Positions 35,216-44,081 of a stretch of 64,000 nt of DNA are shown piece by piece. The position numbers were made by a program, and so were the translations under genes. The stretch covers positions 120,544-184,543 of the forward strand of contig CACNJC010000001.1 in the NCBI GenBank assembly GCA_902620585.1, written 5' to 3'. Positions within the stretch are counted from its first letter, which is position 1, and each line of letters starts with the position of its first letter. This DNA comes from an uncultured Pelagibacteraceae bacterium (GTDB lineage Bacteria > Pseudomonadota > Alphaproteobacteria > Pelagibacterales > Pelagibacteraceae). Under the pieces are notes generated by a model. The model was not told the DNA's origin. It did no database searches and saw nothing but the letters and a program-made list of their open reading frames with translations.

Positions 35216-36958
35216 ATGTCTTTTCAAGAATTAAAAGCTTTAATTATGAGATTATTTAGAGAGTATATTAAATTTCATTTAAAAAGATTGTATCTTTGCT
35301 TGTTTCTTTCAATTTGTGTTGCTGGAACAACTGCTTCTATAGCTTGGTTGTTAGATCCGGCAGTAAAAAAAATATTTATTGATAAAAATCAAACTTTAGC
35401 ATGGTTAATTCCTATTGCGATAATATTTACATTTGCAGCGAAGGGCCTCTCACTTTATTTTGCAAGAGTAAATATTAATATAGTTGGCTATCAAATAGTT
35501 GGAAAATTACAAAAAAAAATTGCAAAATCAATTTTATTTTCGGATGTCCAAACTTTAGATAACAGGCATTCTGGCAGGTATGTTTCAAATATATCTTATG
35601 ACTCAGGTCAAGTTTCTCATTTTGTAAGTGTTGGTGTCTTAAATTTAATGAAAGACTCTTTTTCAGTTATATTTCTGGTAGGACTAATGTTCTATCAAAA
35701 CTGGAAATTAGCTTCATTTGCAATTTTAATGATACCACTTGCTGGAGGACTTGCCAAAAATTTAGGAAAGCAGGTTGGTAAGGCTACCACCCAAGCCAGT
35801 AAGTTATCTGGTGATTTAATTTCTTTTCTATCTGATATCTTCAGAAGTTCTAGAATGATTAGAATCTTTCAGAAAGAAGATCTAGAAAAAGAACGAGCTA
35901 ACCAAGTAATCGATAAAGTAATAGACAAAAATCTAAAAGTTGTAAAAATTATGATTAGAGCTACACCAATTATGGAATGCTTGACTGGAATTATGATTGC
36001 TGGATTTATTTTCTTTTCAGGAAAATTAATTAATTCAGGAGAATTAGGTTTAAACAATTTTTTTTCTTTTCTAGCTGCAATGATGTTAGCTTACCAGCCA
36101 ATAAGATCGCTTGCTACTATTAACATGACTGCGTACCAAGGTGCAGCAGCTGCAAAAAGAATTTTTACAATAATTGATAAGCCTATACAGATTAAAAATG
36201 AAGATCAATTATCCGATCTTATTATTAAGAACTGTAATATAAAGTTTCAGAATGTGAGTTTTAAGTATGAGGCTACTAATGACAAAGCTGTTAAAAATAT
36301 CAATTTACAAGTAGATGGTGGCAAAATCACAGCTCTAGTTGGTAAAAGTGGAGCAGGTAAAAGTACTATTATAAATCTTTTACCTAGATTTTATGATCCG
36401 CAAGAAGGCGAAATAAGTATAGATAATCAAGATATCAAAAAAATAAATTTAAATTCTTTAAGAAAAAAAATATCTTTAGTTAGTCAAGATGTAGTTTTAT
36501 TTGATGAAACGATTAAGTATAATATTGCGTATGCTGACCCTATGGCAACGCAAAAAGATGTAGAGGAAGCATGTAAGTTCGCTGCAGCTGATGAGTTTAT
36601 TGATAAACTTCCAGAAAAATACAATACTCTTGTAGGTGAAAATGGTGTTAGGTTGTCAGGTGGCCAAAAACAAAGAATATCAATAGCACGTGCAATCCTT
36701 AAAAAATCGCCAATTATACTTTTAGATGAAGCAACTTCTTCTCTTGATACGGAGTCAGAAAGAATAGTTCAAAATGCAATTAATAATTTAATAAAAGGAA
36801 GAACTACAATAGTCATTGCTCATAGATTGTCTACAATACACAATTCCGATAAAATATTTTTATTGGACAATGGAAGAGTAATAAATTCTGGAGATCATAA
36901 TTACTTAATTGAAAATAGCGATGAATATAAATCCTTGTATAAAAATCAGCTAAAGTAA
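35216..36958 (+). CDS. msbA: lipid A export ABC transporter, MsbA-like
   Basis: Half-transporter ABC exporter of 580 residues: six membrane helices in the first 310, then the nucleotide-binding domain with Walker A VGKSGAGKST (about residues 379-388), signature LSGGQKQR (about 480) and Walker B IILLDEATSSLD (about 500). It resembles MsbA, which flips lipid A core across the inner membrane. The neighbours waaA, lpxK and lpxL support that assignment; by sequence alone a general lipid or drug exporter remains possible. Confidence 0.88.
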   Translation: MSFQELKALIMRLFREYIKFHLKRLYLCLFLSICVAGTTASIAWLLDPAVKKIFIDKNQTLAWLIPIAIIFTFAAKGLSLYFARVNINIVGYQIVGKLQKKIAKSILFSDVQTLDNRHSGRYVSNISYDSGQVSHFVSVGVLNLMKDSFSVIFLVGLMFYQNWKLASFAILMIPLAGGLAKNLGKQVGKATTQASKLSGDLISFLSDIFRSSRMIRIFQKEDLEKERANQVIDKVIDKNLKVVKIMIRATPIMECLTGIMIAGFIFFSGKLINSGELGLNNFFSFLAAMMLAYQPIRSLATINMTAYQGAAAAKRIFTIIDKPIQIKNEDQLSDLIIKNCNIKFQNVSFKYEATNDKAVKNINLQVDGGKITALVGKSGAGKSTIINLLPRFYDPQEGEISIDNQDIKKINLNSLRKKISLVSQDVVLFDETIKYNIAYADPMATQKDVEEACKFAAADEFIDKLPEKYNTLVGENGVRLSGGQKQRISIARAILKKSPIILLDEATSSLDTESERIVQNAINNLIKGRTTIVIAHRLSTIHNSDKIFLLDNGRVINSGDHNYLIENSDEYKSLYKNQLK

Positions 36959-38230
36959 ATGTTATTAATATATCGTCATCTCATTAACATTTTTTTTCCA
37001 ATAATAATTATTATAGTTTTTTTAAGAGCAATTTTTGATAAGGAAGACAAAAATAGATTTAAAGAAAAAATATTCAAGTCCTCATTCTTAATTTCTAAAA
37101 ATAAAGACAAGCAATTAATTTGGTTTCATGCAGCAAGTATTGGTGAATTAAAAAGTATAATTCCAATAATTAAAAAATTAAATAAAACGGATAAATTAGA
37201 GTTTTTAATTACTACAGTGACACTAAGTTCTGCGAATTTATTTAAAAGAGAATTAAATGATGAAAGAAATGTTATTCATAGGTTTTTTCCAGTTGATAAG
37301 ATAAACTTAATTAAAAGTTTCCTCGATGGTTGGTCGCCGAGTCTGGTAGTTTTTATAGACTCTGAAATATGGCCAAATTTTTTACTTGAAATAAAATCAA
37401 GAAATATACCATTGATCTTACTTAATGGGAGAATAACCAAAAAAACTTTCTTTAGGTGGAGTATATTTCCTAAAACGGCAAAAAAAATTTTTCATTCCTT
37501 TGAGTTATGTTTACCTAGTAGTAATGAGTCAAAAAAATATTTAGAGAAGTTTAATGTAAAAAAGATAAATTATATCGGTAATTTAAAATTTACTTCAGAA
37601 AAAAGTAATAGTTATTTAGACGAGAAAAATAAAGAAATTTTAAACTCTTGCAAGTTTTGGTGTGCAGTAAGTACACATAGAGGAGAAGATAATTTTTGTA
37701 TTAAAACACATTTAAAGATTAAAAAAAGTATTAAAAATTTGATAACGATTATTATACCTAGACATATTAATAGATCTGATGAAATAGAATTAACTTGTAA
37801 AAAATTAAATTTAAAATCTCAAATCCTTTCAGATGGTGAATTAATTGAAAGAGGTAAAGAAATTGTAATAATAAATTCTTACGGTTCAATTTCAAAGTAT
37901 TTATCAATTTGCAAAAGTGTTTTTATAGGAAAATCAATGGTTAAAAGTCTAAAACTTGTTGGTGGACAAAACCCCATTGAAGCAGCTAAATCAGGATGTA
38001 AAATTTATCATGGACCCTATGTTTATAATTTTCAAGAAGTTTATGATCTTTTAAATAAATATAGAATTTCAGAACAAATAAATACGATAGATGAATTAGC
38101 CAACAACCTCAGTATTGATTTCAACAAATCAAATATAATCGAAAAAGAAAAAATAGAGATTATTGATAATTTAGGCAGACAAATATTAGATGATACTTGT
38201 GACGAATTGAATAGATTAATAAATAAATGA
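36959..38230 (+). CDS. waaA: 3-deoxy-D-manno-octulosonic acid (Kdo) transferase
   Basis: Glycosyltransferase family 30 enzyme that adds Kdo to lipid IVA on the cytosolic face of the inner membrane. 423 residues with an N-terminal membrane anchor (about 7-22) and HAASIGELKSIIPII at about 59-73, holding the catalytic glutamate. GGQNPIEAA and GPYVYNFQEVYD in the C-terminal domain are family blocks. It directly follows the msbA-like gene and overlaps lpxK by four bases. KdsB at 61219 makes the CMP-Kdo donor. Confidence 0.93.
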   Translation: MLLIYRHLINIFFPIIIIIVFLRAIFDKEDKNRFKEKIFKSSFLISKNKDKQLIWFHAASIGELKSIIPIIKKLNKTDKLEFLITTVTLSSANLFKRELNDERNVIHRFFPVDKINLIKSFLDGWSPSLVVFIDSEIWPNFLLEIKSRNIPLILLNGRITKKTFFRWSIFPKTAKKIFHSFELCLPSSNESKKYLEKFNVKKINYIGNLKFTSEKSNSYLDEKNKEILNSCKFWCAVSTHRGEDNFCIKTHLKIKKSIKNLITIIIPRHINRSDEIELTCKKLNLKSQILSDGELIERGKEIVIINSYGSISKYLSICKSVFIGKSMVKSLKLVGGQNPIEAAKSGCKIYHGPYVYNFQEVYDLLNKYRISEQINTIDELANNLSIDFNKSNIIEKEKIEIIDNLGRQILDDTCDELNRLINK

Positions 38231-39156
38231 AAGTTTTAAAACCAAAATTTTGGGATCAAAAATATAGTCTGTTATCCTATTTACTTTTGCCTGTATCTTT
38301 AGTCTTTCAATTTTTAATCTTCATAAAAAGGAAGCTCACCAAAATGTATACATTTAAAATACCAATTATTTGTGTTGGAAATATTTATATTGGTGGAACA
38401 GGGAAAACCCCTTTATCCATTTTAATTACTAAAGAATTAATGAAACACAAGAAAAGACCCGCATTAATTAAAAAATATTATTCTGACCACGTAGATGAAC
38501 ATAAACTAATTAGAAGAAATCTTGATTGTCTATTTTTAAATAAAAAAAGATCAGTTGCTATTTCTGATGCGCAAAAATCAAACTATAATTTTGCTATTTT
38601 AGATGATGGTTTTCAGGATTACTCAATATATAAAAACCTTAATATTTTATGCTTTAATAGTAATCAATTAATAGGTAATGGTATGACTATTCCTTCTGGT
38701 CCTTTAAGAGAAAATATAAATGCTATTAAAAAAGCCCAAATAATTTTAATTAATGGGGAAAAAAATGAAATATTTGAAAAAAAAATTTTTAATATATCAA
38801 GCAAATTAGAAATTTTTTATTCAAGGTACTTGCCAATTAATATTGAAAACCTTAAAAATAAAAAACTTTTTGCTTTTGCTGGAATTGGTAACCCAAATAA
38901 TTTTTTTAATTTATTGTTAGAAAATGATCTTAATGTTCACAAAAAAGTAATATTTCCAGATCATTACCAATTTAAAAAATCAGAAATTCAAGAAATGATC
39001 GATTTATCTATGGAAAAGAACTTCGAACTTATTACTACTGAAAAAGATTATTTAAGAATTGAAGATTTTGGGCTAAAGAATGTTAGTTATATAAAAGTTC
39101 AATTAGAAATTTTTGAAAAAAACAAATTTATCAATCAAATTTTAAAATGTTTGTAA
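38227..39156 (+). CDS. lpxK: tetraacyldisaccharide 4'-kinase
   Basis: Phosphorylates the 4' position of the lipid A precursor disaccharide. 309 residues with a membrane-associated N-terminus. The P-loop is GNIYIGGTGKTP at about residues 52-63, and the later blocks ILDDGFQDYSIYKNLNIL (about 122-139) and FAGIGNP are typical. It overlaps waaA by four bases and lpxL by ten, so lipid A steps are encoded in one coupled run. Confidence 0.94.
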   Translation: MKVLKPKFWDQKYSLLSYLLLPVSLVFQFLIFIKRKLTKMYTFKIPIICVGNIYIGGTGKTPLSILITKELMKHKKRPALIKKYYSDHVDEHKLIRRNLDCLFLNKKRSVAISDAQKSNYNFAILDDGFQDYSIYKNLNILCFNSNQLIGNGMTIPSGPLRENINAIKKAQIILINGEKNEIFEKKIFNISSKLEIFYSRYLPINIENLKNKKLFAFAGIGNPNNFFNLLLENDLNVHKKVIFPDHYQFKKSEIQEMIDLSMEKNFELITTEKDYLRIEDFGLKNVSYIKVQLEIFEKNKFINQILKCL

Positions 39157-40010
39157 TTAAATCAATAAAGTATTTTTTTGAAGCAGTATTTATTTACTCA
39201 TTTTTTTTGATTGCAAAACTAATTGGACTTTCATCAAGTAGAAAAGTTTTTGGATTTATTTTTAAAAAAGTTGGTCCTTTGATTAAATCAAATAAGGTAA
39301 TTCATAAAAATCTTAAAAAATATTCCAATAATCTTACTGACCAAGATAAAAATAAAATTATTACTAGCATGTGGTCTAATTATGGAATGACTTTTATAGA
39401 ATATATATTTTTAAATAAATTTAGAAAAGATAAAGCACATATCAATATTGAAGGTGAACAAATATTAAATCAAATTTTTTTAAATAAGAAACCAGTAATT
39501 TTCATATCAGGACATTTTGCAAATTTTGAATTAATGTCAATGGAAATTACAAAAAAAGAAATTGATTTAGCTACTATTTATAGACCATTAAATAATTTTT
39601 TTTTAAATCCTCTTATGGAGTATTTAAGAAGAACATTTGTTTGCAAAAATCAAATTAAAAAGGGTCTTTTAGGTGTAAAAGAAGCTATCAAATTTATTAA
39701 TAAGAAACATAGCATCGCACTAATGGTTGATCAAAGAGTTAGTGAGGGAGAAAAAATAGAATTTTTTAATGAAAAAGCATTAACAACCACTTTACCTGGA
39801 CAACTTTCCTTAAAATATAATTTAGATATTGTGCCAATTTTTATTGAAAGAAACGGAGATAAATTTTTCAAAATGAAAGTGTATGAGCCAATTAAAAGTT
39901 CAACTTTTAAAGACAAAATAGATGTGGCTCAAAAACTTAACCATTTAATTGAAAATATGATCTCTAAAAATCCTAATCAATGGATCTGGACCCATGATAG
40001 ATGGAAGTGA
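39147..40010 (+). CDS. lpxL: lipid A late acyltransferase (LpxL/HtrB family)
   Basis: Transfers a secondary acyl chain to Kdo-lipid A. 287 residues with an N-terminal hydrophobic segment. The HX4(D/E) catalytic motif is in ISGHFANFELMSME (about residues 117-130), and ALMVDQRVSEGEKIEFF is the second family block. It could be named LpxL or LpxM; only one late acyltransferase is visible in the window. It ends nine bases before the convergent DUF2093 gene. Confidence 0.9.
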   Translation: MFVIKSIKYFFEAVFIYSFFLIAKLIGLSSSRKVFGFIFKKVGPLIKSNKVIHKNLKKYSNNLTDQDKNKIITSMWSNYGMTFIEYIFLNKFRKDKAHINIEGEQILNQIFLNKKPVIFISGHFANFELMSMEITKKEIDLATIYRPLNNFFLNPLMEYLRRTFVCKNQIKKGLLGVKEAIKFINKKHSIALMVDQRVSEGEKIEFFNEKALTTTLPGQLSLKYNLDIVPIFIERNGDKFFKMKVYEPIKSSTFKDKIDVAQKLNHLIENMISKNPNQWIWTHDRWK

Positions 40011-40019
40011 TAGATTTTA

Positions 40020-40220
40020 TTATCCTTTATTTTTTAAACTCTTAAAACGCTTGTTAACCTCTAAAGGAGAATAATAAGCCTCTTGCAATTCTACATTCCA
40101 ATAATTTAAATCTTTTAATGGAATTTCTTTTCCTGAAATAGCACAAATTACAAAGTTTCCTTCTTCAATAATATCGTAAGAATTATTTTTATAGTGAAGT
40201 TTAGCTTTTTTTTTATTCAT
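40020..40220 (-). CDS. DUF2093 family protein
   Basis: 66-residue protein of an alphaproteobacterial family. The pattern is a basic start, GNFVICAISGKEIPLKDLNYW in the middle (about residues 21-41), then ELQEAYYSPLE. The conserved cysteine resembles half of a zinc ribbon, but only one is present. Function unknown. It is divergent from purD with a 30-base gap and convergent with lpxL. Confidence 0.82.
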   Translation of the reverse strand: MNKKKAKLHYKNNSYDIIEEGNFVICAISGKEIPLKDLNYWNVELQEAYYSPLEVNKRFKSLKNKG

Positions 40221-40250
40221 CTATAAATTATATATAATATATCTTTTCTT

Positions 40251-41510
40251 ATGAATATTGCTTTAATAGGTAGTGGTGGTAGAGAGCATGTTTTATGCCA
40301 AAAAATATATGAGTCTAAATTATCTAAAAACATAATTTGCATCCCAGGCAATGCGGGAACCTCAAAAATTGCACAAAATATTAATTTAGATTATTTGAAC
40401 TTTAATAGTCTGCTGAAGATTATTAAATCCAATAAAATAGATTTGGTAGTAGTTGGGCCAGAAGAACCTTTAGTAAAGGGTATAGTAGATTTCTTGAATA
40501 AACATAAGATAAAAGTATTTGGGCCAAATAAGTACGCAGCTAAACTTGAAGGATCCAAAGCATTTATGAAATCAATTTGTAAACGCCATAAAATACCAAC
40601 AGCTCAATTCAAAATATGTAAAAACACAAACGATGTAGTAAATTTTTTTAAAAAAACAAATTTTCCTTTAGTTGTTAAAGCAGATGGATTGGCTGCTGGT
40701 AAAGGCGTTACAATTTGTAAAACAAAAAAAGAAGTGTTGAATATTTCAAATGAAATATTTCGAGGTAAATTCAAATCATCCAAAAAATTAGTGCTTGAAG
40801 AATTTTTAATAGGTGAAGAAGCAAGTTATTTTTTAATTATTGATAATAAAAATTATAAATTTTTTGGTTCTGCACAAGATCATAAACGAGTAGGTGAAAA
40901 TGAAAAGGGTCCTAACACTGGGGGTATGGGAGCATACTCACCTGCTCCAATTGTAAACAATGTTTTAGAAAAAAAAATAATTGATAGAATAGTAAAACCA
41001 ACATTACAAGCATTAAAAAAAAAGGGGAAACCATATACCGGATTTTTGTATGTAGGTTTAATGATAGTTAATAACGAACCTTTTTTAATAGAGTACAATG
41101 TAAGAATGGGAGATCCAGAGTGTCAGGTAATCTTACCAAGATTAAAGTCGGACTTGCTTAAAATTTTTAATGCAGCGGTAGAAAATAGACTTAATAAAAT
41201 TAAGATAAAATGGAAAAAAGTTAAGTGTATGACCATTGTTTTATGCTCTAAAGGATATCCGCTAAAGATAAAAATAAATAAACCAATTAGGAATATCAGT
41301 AAAATTAAAGATACAAAGACTTCTTTTATTTTCCATGCTGGAACAAAATTTTTAAATAATAATTTAGTATCTAGCGGTGGAAGAGTATTAAATATAACTG
41401 CAACTGGAAAAATATTTAAAAACATTAGAAAGAAGATTTTTAAGATAATTAAAAAAGTTAATTGGAAACATGGTTTTTTTAGAAAAGATATTGGTTGGAG
41501 AGTAATCTAA
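40251..41510 (+). CDS. purD: phosphoribosylamine-glycine ligase
   Basis: Second step of purine synthesis: joins glycine to phosphoribosylamine with ATP. 419-residue ATP-grasp enzyme. Seen: GSGGREHVL at residues 7-15, PLVVKADGLAAGKGVTICKT at about 140-159, EEFLIGEEAS, QDHKRVGENEKGPNTGGMGA at about 213-232, and YNVRMGDPECQ with metal ligands. It stands alone between DUF2093 and rsmD, which follows six bases later. Confidence 0.97.
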   Translation: MNIALIGSGGREHVLCQKIYESKLSKNIICIPGNAGTSKIAQNINLDYLNFNSLLKIIKSNKIDLVVVGPEEPLVKGIVDFLNKHKIKVFGPNKYAAKLEGSKAFMKSICKRHKIPTAQFKICKNTNDVVNFFKKTNFPLVVKADGLAAGKGVTICKTKKEVLNISNEIFRGKFKSSKKLVLEEFLIGEEASYFLIIDNKNYKFFGSAQDHKRVGENEKGPNTGGMGAYSPAPIVNNVLEKKIIDRIVKPTLQALKKKGKPYTGFLYVGLMIVNNEPFLIEYNVRMGDPECQVILPRLKSDLLKIFNAAVENRLNKIKIKWKKVKCMTIVLCSKGYPLKIKINKPIRNISKIKDTKTSFIFHAGTKFLNNNLVSSGGRVLNITATGKIFKNIRKKIFKIIKKVNWKHGFFRKDIGWRVI

Positions 41511-41516
41511 AAGTTT

Positions 41517-42077
41517 ATGAGAATAATAAGTGGAAAATTGAAAGGAAAAAATATATCTTTTTTAAAATCTTCTTCTACACGACCATTAAAAGACTCTGTA
41601 AAAGAGAGTATATTTAATATTTTAACACATTCAAAACTACTAAACTTGAAACTTGAAAAATCTAATATCCTTGATCTTTATTCTGGTTTTGGATCTTTTG
41701 GATTAGAATGTATTTCTAGAGGGGCAGAAAAAATTACTTTTGTTGAAAAAAACAATAATATTGCAAAAATTTTAAAAAAAAACTTATCAGATCTCAATAT
41801 AAAGGAAAACGTAAATTTAGTTGTAGATAGTACAACAAATTTTTTAGCGAAAAATTTTTCAAATAAGTACGAAATTATTTTTTTAGATCCTCCGTTTACA
41901 GTCGATTCTTATATTGAGGATTTAAAAATAATTAAACAAAAGAAAAATTTCAAAAAAAATCACGTAATTATTATTCATAGAGAAATTAAATCTTTTGAAG
42001 ATTTTAATAAAATTTTAGATCCAATTTTAATTAAAGAATACGGCAGGTCAAAAATAATTTTTGGTAGATTTCTATAG
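41517..42077 (+). CDS. rsmD: 16S rRNA (guanine(966)-N2)-methyltransferase
   Basis: Methylates G966 of 16S rRNA. 186 residues, the normal size. Start MRIISGKLKGKNI, then RPLKDSVKESIFNIL, the SAM site LDLYSGFGSFGLECISRGA at about residues 52-70, and the catalytic motif IFLDPPFT at about 121-128. It follows purD by six bases. Its stop forms the palindrome CTATAG with the stop of the convergent pgi gene. Confidence 0.95.
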   Translation: MRIISGKLKGKNISFLKSSSTRPLKDSVKESIFNILTHSKLLNLKLEKSNILDLYSGFGSFGLECISRGAEKITFVEKNNNIAKILKKNLSDLNIKENVNLVVDSTTNFLAKNFSNKYEIIFLDPPFTVDSYIEDLKIIKQKKNFKKNHVIIIHREIKSFEDFNKILDPILIKEYGRSKIIFGRFL

Positions 42078-43271
42078 CAAGATTTTAGTTGTATTAATTT
42101 TCACTTCTTCCACTGCTGGCTGATCGAAAGGATTTATATTAACTAATTTACCAATAATTGAGGTTTCTAGCATGAAATATGAAAATAACTCTCCTAAAGT
42201 CTGCTCATCAAAATCTTTAATCTTAAATTCTCTATATGGAATTCCCTTGTTCTTTAAAGATTTTAGAAAAGAATTTTTTTGAGCTGTTTTAACTTGACTT
42301 AATTTTTTATTTTTTAAAAAGTCGATTTTTGTTTTATCTTTCTTATCAGTTTCCTTACTAAAAATGTAGAATAATTTATTTTTAGGTCCATCAAGATAAA
42401 GCTGGAGTAGACTATGATGATCTTTAGGTGCTGGAGATACTACAGGTAAAAAACCCTTTCCCTTTTTGCCCAAACTTTCAGCAATTAGTTGTTGGCACCA
42501 GTATAAAAAATTATTTAATTCTGGAGTATAATTTAAAAAAATTATCGTGTTAAGTTTATTTTTTTGAAGAATCTTAGCTAATTTTATTGAGCTGTCTTTT
42601 AAAATATTTTTATTTTTACCCATAAGGTAACTAAGTAAATTTTTTCTCAATTCTAAAATATTTATACCCATTAAAAAAGCCGGAACCATTCCCACTTCAG
42701 ATAAAACTGAATATCTTCCTCCAATATATCTTCGATGTTCAATATGAAATAGCTGCATCTTTTTTACCAAAGAGTAAAGGTGATTTTGATTTTTTTCTGA
42801 AATTACAATTATATTTTTGCTTTTTTTTTTAATTATTTTAAGGACTTTAATATTTGATAATGTTTCGATAGTATTTCCAGATTTGGATATTATTATAAAA
42901 AGTATTTTTTCAAGTTTTTTTTTATTTTTTATTTCTTTTAATTTATTTTCATCAATATTATCTAAGAATAAAAAATCTTTTTTAATTTTTTTTTTTAAAA
43001 ATGTGTAAATTGCTTTTGCCCCCAATATAGATCCACCCATACCTATAACAACTACTGTTTTAAACTTTTTAAAAAAATGTAGGTCTTTACTATTAAAACT
43101 TAATTTAAAGTTATCGTTTAGGGTATTGAACAAGTATTTTGAATTATTGATGTTTAATAAAATATTTTTTATGATCTTGGGGAAAAAAATTTCAAAATTT
43201 TTTCCATTTTTATGTTTTAAAAATTCTTTTTGAATAGAATTTTTGTAAATTATTTTTTGATTTTTTTTCAC
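42072..43271 (-). CDS. pgi: glucose-6-phosphate isomerase, compact form
   Basis: Interconverts glucose 6-phosphate and fructose 6-phosphate. Family blocks: VVIGMGGSILGAKAIYTFL at about residues 72-90, IISKSGNTIETL near 129-140, HRRYIGGRYSVLSEVGMVPA near 179-198, and SPAPKDHHSLLQLYLDGPKN near 277-296. At 399 residues it is far shorter than the 550-residue enterobacterial enzyme and near the compact end of the family. Its ATG overlaps the BamF-like gene by four bases, linking a metabolic gene to an envelope operon. Confidence 0.9.
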   Translation of the reverse strand: MKKNQKIIYKNSIQKEFLKHKNGKNFEIFFPKIIKNILLNINNSKYLFNTLNDNFKLSFNSKDLHFFKKFKTVVVIGMGGSILGAKAIYTFLKKKIKKDFLFLDNIDENKLKEIKNKKKLEKILFIIISKSGNTIETLSNIKVLKIIKKKSKNIIVISEKNQNHLYSLVKKMQLFHIEHRRYIGGRYSVLSEVGMVPAFLMGINILELRKNLLSYLMGKNKNILKDSSIKLAKILQKNKLNTIIFLNYTPELNNFLYWCQQLIAESLGKKGKGFLPVVSPAPKDHHSLLQLYLDGPKNKLFYIFSKETDKKDKTKIDFLKNKKLSQVKTAQKNSFLKSLKNKGIPYREFKIKDFDEQTLGELFSYFMLETSIIGKLVNINPFDQPAVEEVKINTTKILL

Positions 43272-43582
43272 TTTCTAATTTCGTTTATGATAGACTTTTC
43301 TACTGAGGACGAACCTTTTCTTGTTGATACTTCTTCCTCTGGAATTTTAAGGATCTTGTCAATTTTTTTATCTTTTTTTTTAATTTTTTCAATAGATTGA
43401 GGTTCAGGTAAAGTACTGTAGTCTGGAGGCAATATTAACGGGTCTCTTTTTTTTACTAAAAATTCATCTGTGTTTCTAATCTTTTCATTTCTTAACACTT
43501 TTGCGGCATCGGACGCACTTCCGCAAGAATATAAAAAAGTTATAAGCGATAAAAGTAATAATATTTTTTTAGTTTTTTCCAT
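43268..43582 (-). CDS. DUF3035 lipoprotein, BamF-like
   Basis: 104-residue lipoprotein: N-terminal hydrophobic signal ending in LYSCGS (lipobox cysteine at about residue 20), then the DUF3035 segment with DAAKVLRNEKIRNTDEFLVK and PLILPPDYSTLPEP. In Caulobacter a protein of this family (BamF) belongs to the outer-membrane beta-barrel assembly complex. The C-terminal part is charged and likely disordered. It overlaps lspA, the lipoprotein signal peptidase that would process it. Confidence 0.83.
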   Translation of the reverse strand: MEKTKKILLLLSLITFLYSCGSASDAAKVLRNEKIRNTDEFLVKKRDPLILPPDYSTLPEPQSIEKIKKKDKKIDKILKIPEEEVSTRKGSSSVEKSIINEIRK

Positions 43583-44069
43583 TTTTTAAAAATAGTTCTT
43601 TGGCAATTAATAATAATACACCAAATGTTATAAATATATCTGCGATATTAAATGTAAACCAGTGAAATCTTTGATAATGGATATCTATAAAATCTGGTAC
43701 TGCCGAATATGCTATTCTGTCATAAAAATTACCTAAAGCGCCGCCTAAAATCATAGAAAAAAATATTTTATCAATAAATGTCGATTTATTAATTAAGTAA
43801 ATTATAAAAATTAATATTATTCCAATTAATCCTGTGATTGAATGATAAATCAAATTGGAGGTAGAACTGAATAAACCAAAACCTATTCCAGTATTCCAAA
43901 CAAGATCAAAATTAATGAAATCATTAAGATAGAATAAATTATCACTAAAATTATTTAGGACGAAAATTTTTGTATACCTATCTAAAAAAAAAATTACTGA
44001 AATTATAAATAGTGAATAAATATTATTTTTTGTAAAAATATTGTTTTTAATTTCTTTCAGATTAATCAA
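43569..44069 (-). CDS. lspA: lipoprotein signal peptidase (signal peptidase II)
   Basis: Membrane aspartyl protease that removes signal peptides from lipoproteins. 166 residues with four hydrophobic segments. Catalytic region: GGALGNFYDRI (about residues 107-117, first Asp) and FNIADIFITFGV (about 137-148, second Asp); NTGIGFGLF is the middle family block. Order ileS-lspA-bamF-like is a common alphaproteobacterial arrangement. The start is 12 bases after the ileS stop. Confidence 0.94.
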   Translation of the reverse strand: MINLKEIKNNIFTKNNIYSLFIISVIFFLDRYTKIFVLNNFSDNLFYLNDFINFDLVWNTGIGFGLFSSTSNLIYHSITGLIGIILIFIIYLINKSTFIDKIFFSMILGGALGNFYDRIAYSAVPDFIDIHYQRFHWFTFNIADIFITFGVLLLIAKELFLKNGKN

Positions 44070-44081
44070 AATATTTACTTT

